Shown here piece after piece: positions 11,693 through 23,201 of a stretch of DNA of 64,000 bases. The position numbers were made by a program, and so were the translations under genes. The DNA is from Hyposmocoma kahamanoa (lineage: Eukaryota > Arthropoda > Insecta > Lepidoptera > Cosmopterigidae). The notes beneath the pieces are model-generated. The model searched no databases. It was not told the DNA's origin and worked only from the letters and a program-made list of their open reading frames with translations. The DNA is taken from positions 1,463,314 through 1,527,313 of the forward strand of contig NW_020653900.1 in the NCBI RefSeq assembly GCF_003589595.1, written 5' to 3'. Position 1 is the stretch's first letter, and every line of letters begins with the position of its first letter.

Positions 11693-13214
11693 TAACGCCT
11701 AATGTATGAATTATTTACTATGAAAAACATATAGCAGAATTTAAACAGCTTCATTTGAAAGCCCAACCAGTTGTAAGGTTAAACCAATTTATTTGTTCCC
11801 GTAGCTCTTCAAATTCGTTAACAGGCGTGTATGTGGAACCAGGAGACGATACACAAAGCGATGTAGACTGTAATGATAAGGCCTCTAGCGTTATCTGCTT
11901 GTTGAAAAATGACGCTGAAATTCCACCCCAAAACCCATCGAATCGGAAAGGCGTTTTGATTAGGTGCTAAAGCCGGAACGTCAACTGAATGGTTTTCAAT
12001 CAACGTCTGAATGTAGACGGCCATTGCCATTGGCTATAACTTTCGTGAGGGTAAAGGACGACCTTTTGTAATATTTGGCTTATACAGGGTGTAAATAAAA
12101 GGTGTTGTACATGTGTTACTAGCACCCACGAAGCGGTTTGTTTCGAACATAAAGAGTGGAGTTTTCTACTTATTCATCAGACAACAAGAATGTGGGGTCT
12201 TTCATAACAAAAATGAATAGGCACCTTCTAAGCAAGTATTTGCAATCCTCGATGACATGTATATTTCCATTTTCAAAAAATCATAATTTTCAGAAAAACA
12301 TATGTTTTTCCGAATATTTTTCCAATATTATTCCTTTAATTTTCCACATTTGACGTCGACACCTGTCAAAAATTGAAGTTACTGAACGAAAACTATGGAG
12401 CCATTAAAAAAATTTTTTCGCTGTTGTGAAATCATTTTGAATCTTGTTTTTCTCTTTGTAGCTATGCAGGTTTATTTTATAATTCACGTTGAATAAAGTT
12501 TCTAAAGATATTTCTAAACGTAGAACCTTTTTCAAATTTTTTGCGATTTTTTCCGGACAAATTTCCTCTATTTGAAATTTTTCTGAAAATTACCCAACAG
12601 TATGTATATTAATTACAATCAAGTGGGTCAGAGGATTTGAATCCATAAAAAAGTGTCCATTATACAGAACTACATTGGTGAAATAGCTCAGACGCATCAG
12701 TAACAACGATATTGTCAATGTGTTAAATTTCAGTTAAACTTTACTACTGGAAAATATGGCTTTTTTCCCAGTTTTTTTTAACCCCCCGAACGCCAAACGC
12801 AAAGGAACCTAGTGCGGTGTTCTCTTACTAAGCTACCACCGTTCTTAAATATAGATTCGTTAGTATTAAATAAAAAAGAAATAGTCTCTTGCGATAACGG
12901 CCAAGACAAATATTAAATAACGAATTTTCCTGTCCAAATTAAGTTACGAAACACAGTCCTGAAGGAAGACGAAAATAATATTTGCAATTCATTACATAGG
13001 TACACAAAAAAGAGGATTTCCTTTTTTGAAATGAAGGAAAAAACATAAAACCAAATATGACTAACAACTGTCATAATGTAATGAAAATATCAATTGTACG
13101 TAGAAGAACTTTTTCTTTTTAGGATAATAATTTATATGTAGCGCAATGCAGCGTCACCGTGTGGCATCGCTCTTGCCGCAGCCAGGCGATACGACGCACG
13201 GTGTCATTGCGATA
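11693..13214. other. Intron sequence with a low-copy repeat
   Basis: Positions 12290-12500 (ttttccacatttgac, tgaacgaaaac, ttttttcgctgttgt) recur at 26930-27040 and 27450-27560. There is no supported gene. Confidence 0.45.
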
Positions 13215-13375
13215 TTTTTTTATGACAAGTGATAAGACGAAGAAGTCGTATGCTGGTGGAAACGACACGCCTGTTCATAACAGTGGCAGTGCCCCTCAGA
13301 GCTTCAAATCGCAAAGATCTAAGGGTCACTCTTACTACGCTCACCCTAGGGGTCACCCTTAGACATAAGTTGAAG
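13215..13375 (+). repeat. Dispersed SINE-like repeat 'B', partial
   Basis: It matches the family defined by the copy at 29797-30100: t-rich start, 'gacaagtgataagacgaagaagtcgt', 'cagtggcagtgcccctcagagc', 'gacataagttgaa'. Spurious short ORFs here are repeat sequence. Confidence 0.7.
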
Positions 13376-13639
13376 CCGTGCTGTCAGTACACACTTTGGA
13401 AAATGCAATATAGTATAGAACGTAGAAAATTATTGTCTTGGAAGCAAAAGTTCTGAATTTAGCGTTGCTCTTTTTTGGTTACCGACTCAGGACACCATTA
13501 CAGGAAACCGCAGTAGTGACGTAGTCGTCAATACTTACAGGAAAATGAAGCATGTCAATTCTCAATACTTAATCATTTTATAGCTCTCCATAAGAGAATA
13601 GGTGTTATAATCAATTTAAGTACATTTTTGGACCCAGTA

Positions 13640-13872
13640 GGGCATGACTTTGCCACTTTACTTATTTCAGCCGCCGTAGATACCTTACGCCGTAGGGTAA
13701 GGGTGCTGGTGAAATTACAGGCACATGGGACTTGTCAACTCAGGGTGATGGGCACAGTGGCAGTTCCCATAAGATCGTTGCGATTTAAAGCACTGAATGG
13801 CACTGCAGCAGATACGGCGTGTCGCTTACCACCAGGCGCACGACTTGTTCGTCCCGCTACTTAGTATCATAT
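13640..13872 (-). repeat. Dispersed SINE-like repeat 'B', inverted relative to the previous copy
   Basis: It reads the family backwards: 'actttacttatttcagccgcc', 'gggtaagggtgctgg', 'gcacgacttgttcgtccc'. With the copy at 13215-13375 it forms an inverted pair about 270 bases apart. Confidence 0.75.
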
Positions 13873-13875
13873 AAT

Positions 13876-14312
13876 CTCAGTACAGAGTACTAAAAAAACC
13901 GACCTCAAAAGTACGTGGAATTATGTCTATTTGCTAAGTTTTATTGAAATAACGCCTAGTTCACTATACAGGACTTGACACTGGAGATAATAAAAATCGG
14001 TTCTCACTACTCAAAGTTTATTGAGAGAAAAACGCCTTGAATTGGAGAATAGCAAAATCAACCATTAAAGTAGTTGCTCCTAAATTAAAGTTAGGCGCTA
14101 TTTATAGAAATGAATCTTCATGCGTGAACAGCCACCCTTCTAGGTGGATGACTTTCTTCAAAATGTGGAAGAGGGGGTACTTCCAACAAAAACAGAATCA
14201 TGAAAATCGGTTCACAAATACCGGAGTTATCGCGTAACATACATACAAAAAAAAGAACATACAGTCGAATTGAGAACCTCCTCCTTTTTTGAAGTCGGTT
14301 AAAAAAAATTAC
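13876..14312 (-). mobile_element. MITE-like element 'A' (ACCGACTTC ends), near full length
   Basis: It begins agtactaaaaaaaccgacctc and ends cctccttttttgaagtcggt, so the ends are inverted copies of ACCGACYTCAAAA. The middle matches the copies at 19012 and 49361 ('gcgataactccggtatttg', 'aaccgattttcatgattc', inverted here). Non-coding. Confidence 0.8.
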
Positions 14313-16315
14313 TTCAATTGACAGACAGTTAGTTATTAAAAAACTTTTTTGTGGTCTTGTTTTATTTGCAGTCAGTTTCAAACTATAAGCCAATGTTTGG
14401 GGTAGTACGTTTCGCATGTTGAGCGTATCCTTATTGAGGGCATGTACTCTTGAAACAGTGTCGTCTCAACAGGAAAAAAATGGCGTTTTTCATAGCTGCG
14501 CATTGTGAGCTTGGTTGCTAGTTCGTTATTCTAGTCTATTTTGGTATCTGATAGTAGCATTGTGGATTTGATCCTTGGTCTCAAACTAGGGAATTTCCTA
14601 CACTATGAGTACCAGAGCAACGGAATTCACTTTGGGGTTTTTTTCAGAACACCCAGACTCGAACCATTTTAGTAACGTTCATTTTCCAAATTGATCCTAC
14701 CATCAAGCAACTACAGTGCAAACCGTCGGGCCACCTTTTCGTTAAACTTACAATCTTAAGGCGACGTATTTCGACGTGAGCCTAGATTTTAGGAGGTGAG
14801 GTGTGAGGGGTAGCCCCTCGCGTCCTGCAATCTGCGCGCTGTGAATTAATATGAATAAAATAAGAACAGGCGGAGAAAAGTTGATACAGATCGACGTCGA
14901 CGGGGCAGCGGGCGACGCGGCGTGTCTTTAAACCCCACGCTTGCAAATTTTGAGTCACAATTAAATGTGAATTTAATAATTATAGGGCTTCACTTGAAAA
15001 CCAAAACTTAGCAGGTTCTCTGTAGGAGGGGGAAGCGGCGCAGATTCGTACACCTTTTTTTTAACTTTAATTTTGGGCTGCTAAATGAAGTTATAATTAA
15101 TATTTTTTGTACCTAATTAACGATGTAACTAATAAACATTACTAATTGAATTTTTTTTTCAAAAATAGCATTGAATAATTGAAATATTTAGATTTTAACA
15201 AAAAATGGGAATTGTCCAATTCCGCCCCACCTGTGGGGTACTTTGATACATCGCTTGGGGCACTTAGATGTGTGAATCAACGTAGTGTGCCATTTCTGGT
15301 TGCCACGTATTATCAGCACTAGGTGATCAACTGTTCATAAAGTATGACGCTATATGTGCCTCAGCACTTACTAGATCAAGACTTCTTTCTAGGGCACCAT
15401 TTGAAAATTAAGTGTTCTTAATGTAATCTTGGAAGTAGAAATACAGGAGGAAGAGGTGACTATAGCGCAAAATGTCACTAGTTCACCTCTTTACAATAAC
15501 TTGTTAAAATAGTTTTACATTTTTCGTACAAAATAACTAATAGCAGCACTTTGATATATACCAAACTGCCCCACTCACTAGTGTATAAAAGTACTCCACC
15601 GGCTAGTTTAGAAAAAAATATTTATTAAAAAAATTTTCATATATTCTCTCAAAGTCACATGCAATTCTAGTTATTGAAAACACTAGTTTACGCTCTATTG
15701 AGACATAAAAACCTGTAAAGTGAAGAAAACTGCAGTGGCACTCGTATTTGTGTCGCTCTGAGTGGCACTACAACTGTTATGGACAAGTGCACGTCTTGAT
15801 CGCTCCGTCACTTGATATTATAAAAAAACGTGTCAAGTTCCCGACACACACTGCGTCAACATGACTATGGCCTCTTCTTAGAGGAGACCCGTGCCCAGCA
15901 GTGGGACGTGTAATGGTAAAAACAAAAATTTTTTGATGCTGTCACTTCATGTCATCGACTAATTTATCATATACCTACACATCAAACGGCAGTGTTTCAA
16001 ACACGATCGAGTTTAAACAAAGATAATTATTATAACTTATTGAATAGTAAATTTTTAAACTTTTCGATCTTGCAAATCAGTTTTTCCCGCTTCGGTGACT
16101 TCCCTTAATAATAAGGAAAAGACTCTCTGTTGAAATGAAATTGAAACATCGCCGCTTTTTATACTCGAATGCTAATGTTGGGTACAAAATTGTTCCATTA
16201 TTATGTCTTTTGCGTGCAAATAAATGGTCCCTTTCCAGCTGGGGGCCATTCAGAGTTTCTCCCTTAGCATCGAGTGCTTTTAATACAGTGAATACAATAC
16301 AGTCATTTGAATTGG
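14313..16315. other. Intron sequence with repeat crumbs
   Basis: It includes a partial B repeat at 15745-15830 (minus) and an RTE-tail crumb near 15885-15915 (gcccagcagtgggacg). There is a pair of 'gccccac' blocks near 15225 and 15570. Nothing codes. Confidence 0.45.
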
Positions 16316-16865
16316 GACTTGGCATCCTTTCAAAGGTGAGGCGTTACTTTATACCAGGACAGTTGCTGTACCAAGGACAAGTCCGGCCGTGTATGGAGTA
16401 CTGCTGCCACTTATGGGATGGTTCTACTAAATATCAACTGGCCATCTTGGATTCAATCTACAGGCGTGGCAAGAGGTTTATAGGTGACTCGGAAGCCTTG
16501 AACACCGCCGTAAAATTGTCTGCTTATCGGTATTCTACAGGATACATCACGAAGAGTGTACGATGGAATTGCAAAATATAATTCCGCTTTCCCCCTTCCA
16601 TCATCGGGGAACTAGACGTGGGCTGGAGTTCAACTCCTTTGTTGTGGATATTCCCAGGATTCTCAGGAAGCGCTTTCGCCTCGACATTTATATGGTGAAC
16701 GGTTAGGGAGTGGAATTTCCTGCATGCGGACTTGTTTCCCGAAAGCTATAATTGGACTTTTTCAAGGCGAGAGTGAATAGGCATTATCTAGGTGTGCATG
16801 CTACATCGTTGACCTCATCGTCACTTTCCATCAGGTGATATGGAGGTCAAGTGCGCACTTATTTT
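16316..16865 (+). pseudogene. CR1-like LINE, C-terminal and 3' end
   Basis: It reads ILSKVRRYFIPGQLLYQGQ, VRPCMEYCCHLWDG and KYQLAILDSIYRR, the C-terminal region downstream of LINE reverse transcriptases. Frameshifted blocks follow: HHRGTRRGLEFN, VDIPRI, ERYN/FKARVNRHYLGVHA. The 3' end resembles 25412-25665 and 45372-45600. Dead. Confidence 0.75.
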
Positions 16866-17268
16866 TTATATAAACAAAAAACAACAACATCCAGTTGTCA
16901 ATCTATTTAGTTTTCAATAATGCGATAATAAAAAAAGTCATGTAATAACTGTAATATTTTTTTATTAAATACATTTTGGCTATAATAAATTTCACAATGC
17001 AAATTTTCACTTACAATAGATACTTGTATTTCTAGAAGGATCTAGGCTAATATATTGGATCGAGCCTTTCTTTTCTACTTGAAACTGACAATGGCAACAT
17101 ATAGAGCGGTAATGCTGGTCACAAGGATTCCATAGTTAGAAAGCCGCTAAGGCCTGGCTACACAGCCGAATTGCGGTCCTTTGAAGCTTGCACTTGTTTT
17201 CTCTTACACAGCACACATGCATATCATCTTCCCCATTACTACTTTTATTATCATAGTGTAATAGGACC
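16866..17268. other. Intron sequence, nothing recognised
   Basis: AT-rich, without coding or clear repeat structure. Confidence 0.4.
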
Positions 17269-17452
17269 AGTGCTTCTACCATGAGATTACAGAGACAGTT
17301 TTCGCTAGCGACCGCGTAAAATATTTGTATACAATATATTGTTTCTTCTTGTGACCACTAGAGGCGCTGTATAATTTGCACTACAAAATTGTGAAGTTTT
17401 TTATGCGATCGCTAGCGACAACTGTCACAGTAATCTCGTGGTAAAAGCACAC
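17269..17452. mobile_element. Inverted-repeat MITE (about 185 bp)
   Basis: The left end (gtgcttctaccatgagattac ... cgctagcgaccgcgtaaaa) pairs with the right end (ttttttatgcgatcgctagcg ... gtaatctcgtggtaaaagcac). The arms are about 55 bases with scattered mismatches. No ORF. Confidence 0.75.
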
Positions 17453-19011
17453 TAGTGCTACTCCCGCCTGTTCTGCGGGTTAATGCTTACATGTTGTTCG
17501 GAGTGTAGGGTTGTCACATTATTATTTTAGTTGTACCTAAAGCGTACTTATGTAGCTGTACCACAGCGCGCAGCGGTAGCGAATAGCGCTTCTATCTGAA
17601 TAGGTCTTTGACCTCCACAGGATTCGTGGAGTAGCAAAGTAATTTAGATCCATTTTTGTTAGGCTTCCGCGAAATAACGCCTGGATCTGTAATAGGTATT
17701 TGTTATGCAAGGTTGCAAAGTTGTTGTTTGACGCGAGTGTTTGTATTGAAGCCTGAGCAAGCGAAGGATTTTAAGATTAACCACGAGGTAAGCGTGTGAT
17801 TCAAACATAGAATCCTGAGCGTAGCGAGGGGTTCAAGCCACGAGACGCGAAACAACTTTGCAGTCGAGCAAAACACACAACTTTTCACCTCACTATAGCG
17901 AGGAAAATGGTAGATGAAAGAAAAACAGTTGACTATAACAAATCAGTCTTAATAAACAAAATTAGTCATCGTTGTCAATTTAATATCAACAATAATAAGA
18001 ATAGAATACACCAACGGATTTATACTACATAAATAATGTACAAATCGTGTAGTTGAACGTGTCATTATGTTTTTTTTTCATCGAAAGAAAAACTTAGGTG
18101 CACCACAGTTCATCGTCAAGTTCAAAATTTAAAAACGCTTTTGCGCACAGATTCCTAATGAAAAAGATAGCCGTTCCGAGCCAGAGAGATGAAAATTATA
18201 TTTTTATATACATTCAAAAATAATTATACTGCAATGGCATCTATTAAGTTTTAATATATTACTTTATTCTTACAATTCAAAGTCTGGTATTGTAAAATAG
18301 TTACGGAGATTCTCTATAGTTCAGTCTAAGATCTAAAATAAATTATTTATAAACAAATTACACATAAATCCCTTGAGTAATGAATACACTGTGTCTGGCA
18401 TCTGAAAACAAGAAACTACATACAGGGTCAAGAGCACATCAACTTGACACAATGTTCACTGTACATAACTACTCCGAAACTTATAGTCAACTCTATTAAC
18501 ATTATAATTATTATATATACGAGTACATACATATAATATATCCGCGATCACCGATGGAAGTCACAGTAAAATTGGAAAGCGCGGAAAAAGAAAACCTATT
18601 TCTTATATTTCGATGCCTTACTTTTCCAAACTCGTATCTTATAAAGAGATGGCAAAACTTTCTATTTATTTTAAATTTTTTACCATGAATTTTAATTTGG
18701 ATGCATTACTTTAAAAATCAGTGTGTGAATATGCAGGAAATGTGATGTGAAAACAGCCTGCAACGTTTGTATATACAATACATTTTTTACAATGCACTTC
18801 AGAAACTTTGTGCTTTAAACTACGAGTTTGAGACAGTAAGGCGACGATTTGTTTCGAGAACATTAACATTCACTATGGAAAAAGTAATTTTTTAATTCAT
18901 AGATAACGCCAAAACTCATAAAGCATTTTGTGTACTTTACGCTTAGAGGATGGAAAAAAATAAAGGACTTTACGCAACTTTATTAATTAGTGAAATAATA
19001 ATAACTTTTTA
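17453..19011. other. Intron sequence with a GAGCGTAGCGAG-type repeat
   Basis: Positions 17700-17900 hold an imperfect inverted repeat (gcaaggttgcaaagttgttg / caactttgcagtcgagc) with 'gagcgtagcgagg' blocks. The remainder is AT-rich and non-coding. Confidence 0.4.
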
Positions 19012-19437
19012 GCCGACTTGAATAAAAGGAGGAGGTTCTCGATTCGACTGTATGTTATTTTTTTTGTTACGCGATAACTCCGGTATTTGTGAACCGATTT
19101 TCATGATTCTTTTTTTGTTGGAAAGAGGGTATCTCCGTAGTGGTCCCATTTAATTTTGAAGAAAATCATCCACCTCTAAGGGTGGCTGTTCACGCATGAA
19201 GATTCATTTTAATAAATAGCGCCTAAATTTTATTATAAGCAGCCATTAATTTAATGGTTGATTTTGCTATTCTCTAATTCAAGGCGTTTTTCTCACGATA
19301 TACTTTGAGAAGTGAGAACCGATTTTTATTATACTTTAGTGGCGAACTAACCCGGTAACCGATTTCAATAAAACATGGTAATTATATGTAATTCCACGTA
19401 CTTTTGAGACCGGTTTTTTTAGTACTCTGTACTGAGA
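19012..19437 (+). mobile_element. MITE-like element 'A', near full length
   Basis: It starts agccgacttgaataaaagga and ends gagaccggtttttttagtac. It is collinear with 49361-49835 and inverted relative to 13876-14312. Confidence 0.8.
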
Positions 19438-19483
19438 TTATTTAAATTTATTGAATGATATTTTTTTTTGGGAAATTACTTCA

Positions 19484-20042
19484 CTAGTTAGTGGAATGGC
19501 CTGGAATCCAGCCGGATCGAAGAATTTTTCTAAGTGTTCGATCTTTGTTATTAAGAATTATAAGTGGAGTGTAGTCAATATCATGGCAGTAAAATATCGT
19601 GACATTCAATCACACTAAAAATTACCATCATAGCGACATCTCTTGGACAGCGATGGTGGCAGTAAAGGTACCTCTCTGAGTGAAGAAATAAATTTAAAAC
19701 AGATGGCGCTACTTTCTTGACTACGCTCTTTATTGAATGTCACGATATTTTACAACCATGATATACAAATTATTTTCTTGTGAAATTACTCCAATGGTTT
19801 GTTATAATTATTAAAAAGAAAAAAATAATTCGTTCCAGCTGGATTATCGTCAGTGAGAAAATAAATTGGCGTTAAATAAAAGTCGTTAAAAACCAAAAAC
19901 AGAGATCTGCAAGAATCATAGGAAAATTTGTAAGATCTGCTGGTTCGTTCCTTGGCTTAATTGGCAAAGCTTCTGCCACGGATTGCCCAAGTTCCAATGA
20001 ATTTTTGGAAGTGTTCGATCCATATTATTAATAATTATAATT
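19484..20042 (+). repeat. tRNA-like repeat 'E', interrupted by a MITE
   Basis: It has the E-family signatures 'ccagccggatcgaagaattttt', 'gtgttcgatctttgt', 'aaaagtcgttaaaaacc' and 'ggttcgttccttggcttaattggc' (an A-box-like stretch). The copy is split by the element at 19578-19764. Confidence 0.65.
19578..19764. mobile_element. 187-bp inverted-repeat MITE nested in an E repeat
   Basis: Near-perfect arms of about 33 bases: atatcatgg-agtaaaatatcgtgacattcaat at the left and its reverse complement at the right (attgaatgtcacgatatttta..ccatgatat). The centre carries 'acagatggcgctac'. It is non-autonomous. Confidence 0.8.
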
Positions 20043-20059
20043 AGAGCTTTTTTAGTAAT

Positions 20060-20600
20060 AAAACCGACTTCCAAAGTTAGCTACGCTTTCGCTGTATTCG
20101 TTAACGTGGTCTTCTCATATATTAAACCATACGCGCCAAGTTACACGACGCGAAAGTATTCGCGCGGCAGCCATCAAGTTACCATGCTTTCACGTACATT
20201 ACTGGCGAATTTGAATTCTATTTACTAGGCAACATATTTAAATACCTCGGTACAATACAACCGCGCGGTCGCTGCGCGGAAGTCGCGCGGTATGTCGCGT
20301 GAACACGACGCGGCCGCCGCGTAGACAAAAGACAAGCCAGGCTCGCCCGCGCGCCCGATACGCAAATTAAATTAAAACAAAAGCTTAATGAATAGAGTGT
20401 ATTTTGCCATGACAGTTAGATGCATGCGGTCGCTGCGCGGCGGCCACTCGGTCTCCGCGCGGTCGTTGCGCCGAAGTCGGGCGGCCGCCGCGTAGACCAA
20501 AAACATGCCTGTCTCGCCCGCGCGCCCGGGATACTCATTTTAAGTTAAACGTAAAAGCTTAATAAATGGACCGCATTTTGCCATGACGAATCATATAAGC
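20060..20600. repeat. GC-rich dispersed repeat 'L' (CGCGCGG-rich) with internal tandem duplication
   Basis: An island of CpG-dense sequence in AT-rich DNA: 'ccgcgcggtcgctgcgcgg', 'gcggccgccgcgtagac', 'ctcgcccgcgcgccc'. A unit of roughly 150 bases occurs twice (about 20261-20411 and 20455-20585), each ending '(t)attttgccatgac'. A second copy in opposite orientation lies at 28440-28800. No protein is recognisable. Confidence 0.75.
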
Positions 20601-21779
20601 CCAAGTACAAGATAGCGGCTGTACACTGTTCAGGAGTTCCTCTCATCTGTCTGCCATTGCCATCCTCAGATCAGCTCTAGGTCACTATGACATTTTTACA
20701 TCTATTTTATTGAAATCGATTATTTCCGTTAATCATGAGTGAAATCCAACAAACTGGATTCATCCCCTAATTAACCAACCTTGAAGGTGGAATTTCCTAT
20801 ACTCCATCCAACCACTTATTGAACTTTTGACACATGCATGCCTCCGAAGTTCCGTAATTATTGACACACAACCATAGATAAAAACGCAATACTTCCTGGC
20901 TTAAAGGATGTTGGTTTCCATAGTCTAAGCTTCCTGGACTCTTTTATTTTTTAATTTTGGTGAAGCGACGTGCCCTTGAGCTCCGATATTTATCAAGCCA
21001 ATGGATTATGTAACAAAGATTATTCAAGTTGCTAATTTTGGTACCTGTCTAATAATTTATAATGAAATGAAATAGATTATATAAATAATTATAATAAATT
21101 CTTATTGTTTATTATAATTAATCGCCGTCTACATCTAAACGGGAATCATCACTAGAATCCCCTATAACATTAATTAATTCTTGAGTACACTTATCAAACG
21201 CAACATCACGATCCCAATCAGATAATATGTTCTTTTTTAACTCAGTCATATACACGATTAAAACTTCTTCATGAATAAAATCGATTGTTATGAAAAAATT
21301 GAATCGGAAACGCTTTAGGACATCACTAATTGATTAGAATTAGGTTCCTTCGCGTTTGGATACCACTTTCCACTTAACATCAGGTGGAGTGGAGTCATTT
21401 GCCTGTCATGTATAAAAAAATAAAAAAATAAAAAAGAATTGGAACTGTCAAAAGTTGAAAAAATGGTTGGACGGAATATACTGGGGTATTACCACTATTT
21501 ATGCGGTCTGTGGGTGCTACCTTTCAAACAAAAGTATCATCGAAACCTATTCACAAAAGTCGGAATAATCGTATAACGTTTACACAAAAAAATGCAGTCG
21601 TATTGAGAACCTCCTTCTTTTTTGAAGTAGGTTAAAACATATTATTCCCGTATACATCTTGCATTACAGTCGAAACAGTAATGCATGTACACGTATACAA
21701 AAGGTACAAGTAAGTATTTATGTCCAAAATAAGCATTTTAAGTATTGGCGCTAACTTCACAATCATCAGGCATATTATT
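20601..21779. other. Intron sequence with a partial A element
   Basis: Positions 21522-21637 are a truncated, inverted A element (gagaacctccttcttttttgaagtaggtt). Elsewhere it is AT-rich and non-coding. Confidence 0.45.
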
Positions 21780-22159
21780 TTTATTAACCATGTTTGTATC
21801 TATTAAGTGGCAGTTGCTTTGAATGTAAAGGTAAACATCTTAAAAATAAATACATATGTTTTTGAGTAGAAGCTTTTCTCTAACAATATGTACTGTTGTT
21901 TACGTATTATTAACACCGTTCATATGCACGCGATAGTTTTGTTCAACAAATGTATAGAATCGAGAGTCCTAAATAAACTGTGTCAAAGAAAGTTTCTTTA
22001 TCCCCCACATTGCAATTCTAACGAAATTTATACTGTACAGTCTTTATCTTCAAACTTTTATCTGGTGTCTTTTGATAGGTCAATTTTTTGTTATCCTTCG
22101 TACTTTTTGTTTTGGCACCCAAATAAATTGAGTCAAAGAAACTTTAACTTACAATGCGA
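21780..22159 (-). other. Probable 3' UTR and poly(A) signal of terminal exon A, with a decayed tail duplicate
   Basis: An AATAAA on the minus strand lies at 21780-21785, about 375 bases past the TGA. The first part (about 21970-22130) is a diverged direct duplicate, offset about 154 bases, of the last coding bases of exon A and its stop region. For example, the CTATCA..AAAGACTGT..GTAT.AATTTC pattern is seen in both copies. The duplicate carries an early stop, so it reads as untranslated. Confidence 0.5.
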
Positions 22160-23201
22160 TCACACAAAACTCTCAGGAAATTCATACTCCACAGTCTTTG
22201 ACCTCAAACTGTCAACTGGTAACTTCTGATAGGATTGTTTTTTCCTATCTTCCAAACTCTTTGATTTGGCAGTATTTATCAACACACTTCGTCTCAACGA
22301 ACCACGATTTCTCTCCTCAGCGTCTGTGTTTTTAGTGCTATTGGAATGATCTATAAACTTGGCGGAATCCCCTTTGGTATATCTTTTATTATCTGCGTCT
22401 GATATTTCACACACGTTGCCTTCACTCCTCATCCTGTTTACTTTCGGTTTTACGCTTACACACACCGGAGCAGACTGTTGTCTTATAAATCGTTTATTTG
22501 TAAAGATTCTTTCAAAGAAGTTTGCTTTGTCATCTTTGCTTTCCTTGCTTTCTAATTCTGTGTCACTTTTGTCCACACTTGCTCTGTGACTGAACAATTT
22601 CTTCAAACTATTGGTTGTTCTTGTCAAACTGCTGCTTGTTGTCGATCCATTTGTAATCGTCCTCTTTGCTCGTCTATTCTGTATCCTCTCCGACGATCGC
22701 TTATAACATATGAATACTTTACAAAATCCTATTCTAAATTTCGACGACATCAAATTGTAAAGAATTGGATTTATCGCTGAATTTATATACAACATTATTC
22801 TAGAGAAATATAATAAATTGTAGAATATCTCTGGGCTTACTTCCTGCATTATCTCATGTGGTGTTACTATTATCCATAAGGCTAATAATCTATATGGCAT
22901 TAAACAAAGAAAAAAGCATAATACGACAGTTCCGAGCATTAAAATTACTTGTTTTCTTGCTCTGGTGTTGTAAGGGTCTACGGTCTTATTCATGACAACT
23001 TTTGAGGCTGCGGTGATTAAATTTTTGGCAATTATGCTGTAAAGAACGATGAGTATAATCAACGGTAGAGCGTATAGAAGTACGATGACCATGACGAAGA
23101 AGGAAATTTGCCAGACGGTGACGGCTTGTGTGAGGCACTCGAAGCTCGTAGTGCCGTCTTGACGATGAATTGCGTGGTGCTCGGCGATTACCAAAATGGG
23201 G
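22160..23201 (-). CDS. Class A peptide GPCR, alternative terminal exon A (TM5-TM7 and C-tail)
   Basis: The exon opens after acceptor tttttacag and runs 1 + 346 codons to TGA. It has no ATG before TM5, so it can only be translated by splicing; the leading C joins AG from the TM4 exon to give Ser, then Pro-Ile-Leu. In exon numbering, C22 in ECL2 (ECLTQA) is the disulphide partner of Cys3.25. TM5 is about 30-55, TM6 about 83-112 with RKQVILMLGTVVL and the CLMP motif at 99-102, and TM7 holds NPILY at 144-148. Helix 8 follows (SSKFRIGF) with Cys160 and Cys165 as possible palmitoylation sites. The tail of about 180 residues is Ser/Thr/Lys/Arg-rich and ends ESFV, a PDZ-ligand pattern. It is the proximal of two last exons. 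Core TM sequence is close to exon B, while ECL2, ECL3 and the tail differ. Confidence 0.92.

Noticed and set aside
22160..23194. The 344-residue open frame as a stand-alone gene starting at 23194
   Set aside because: The supposed first codon is TTG inside TM4/ECL2 sequence, and coding similarity continues upstream to a splice acceptor at 23202. It is a terminal exon.
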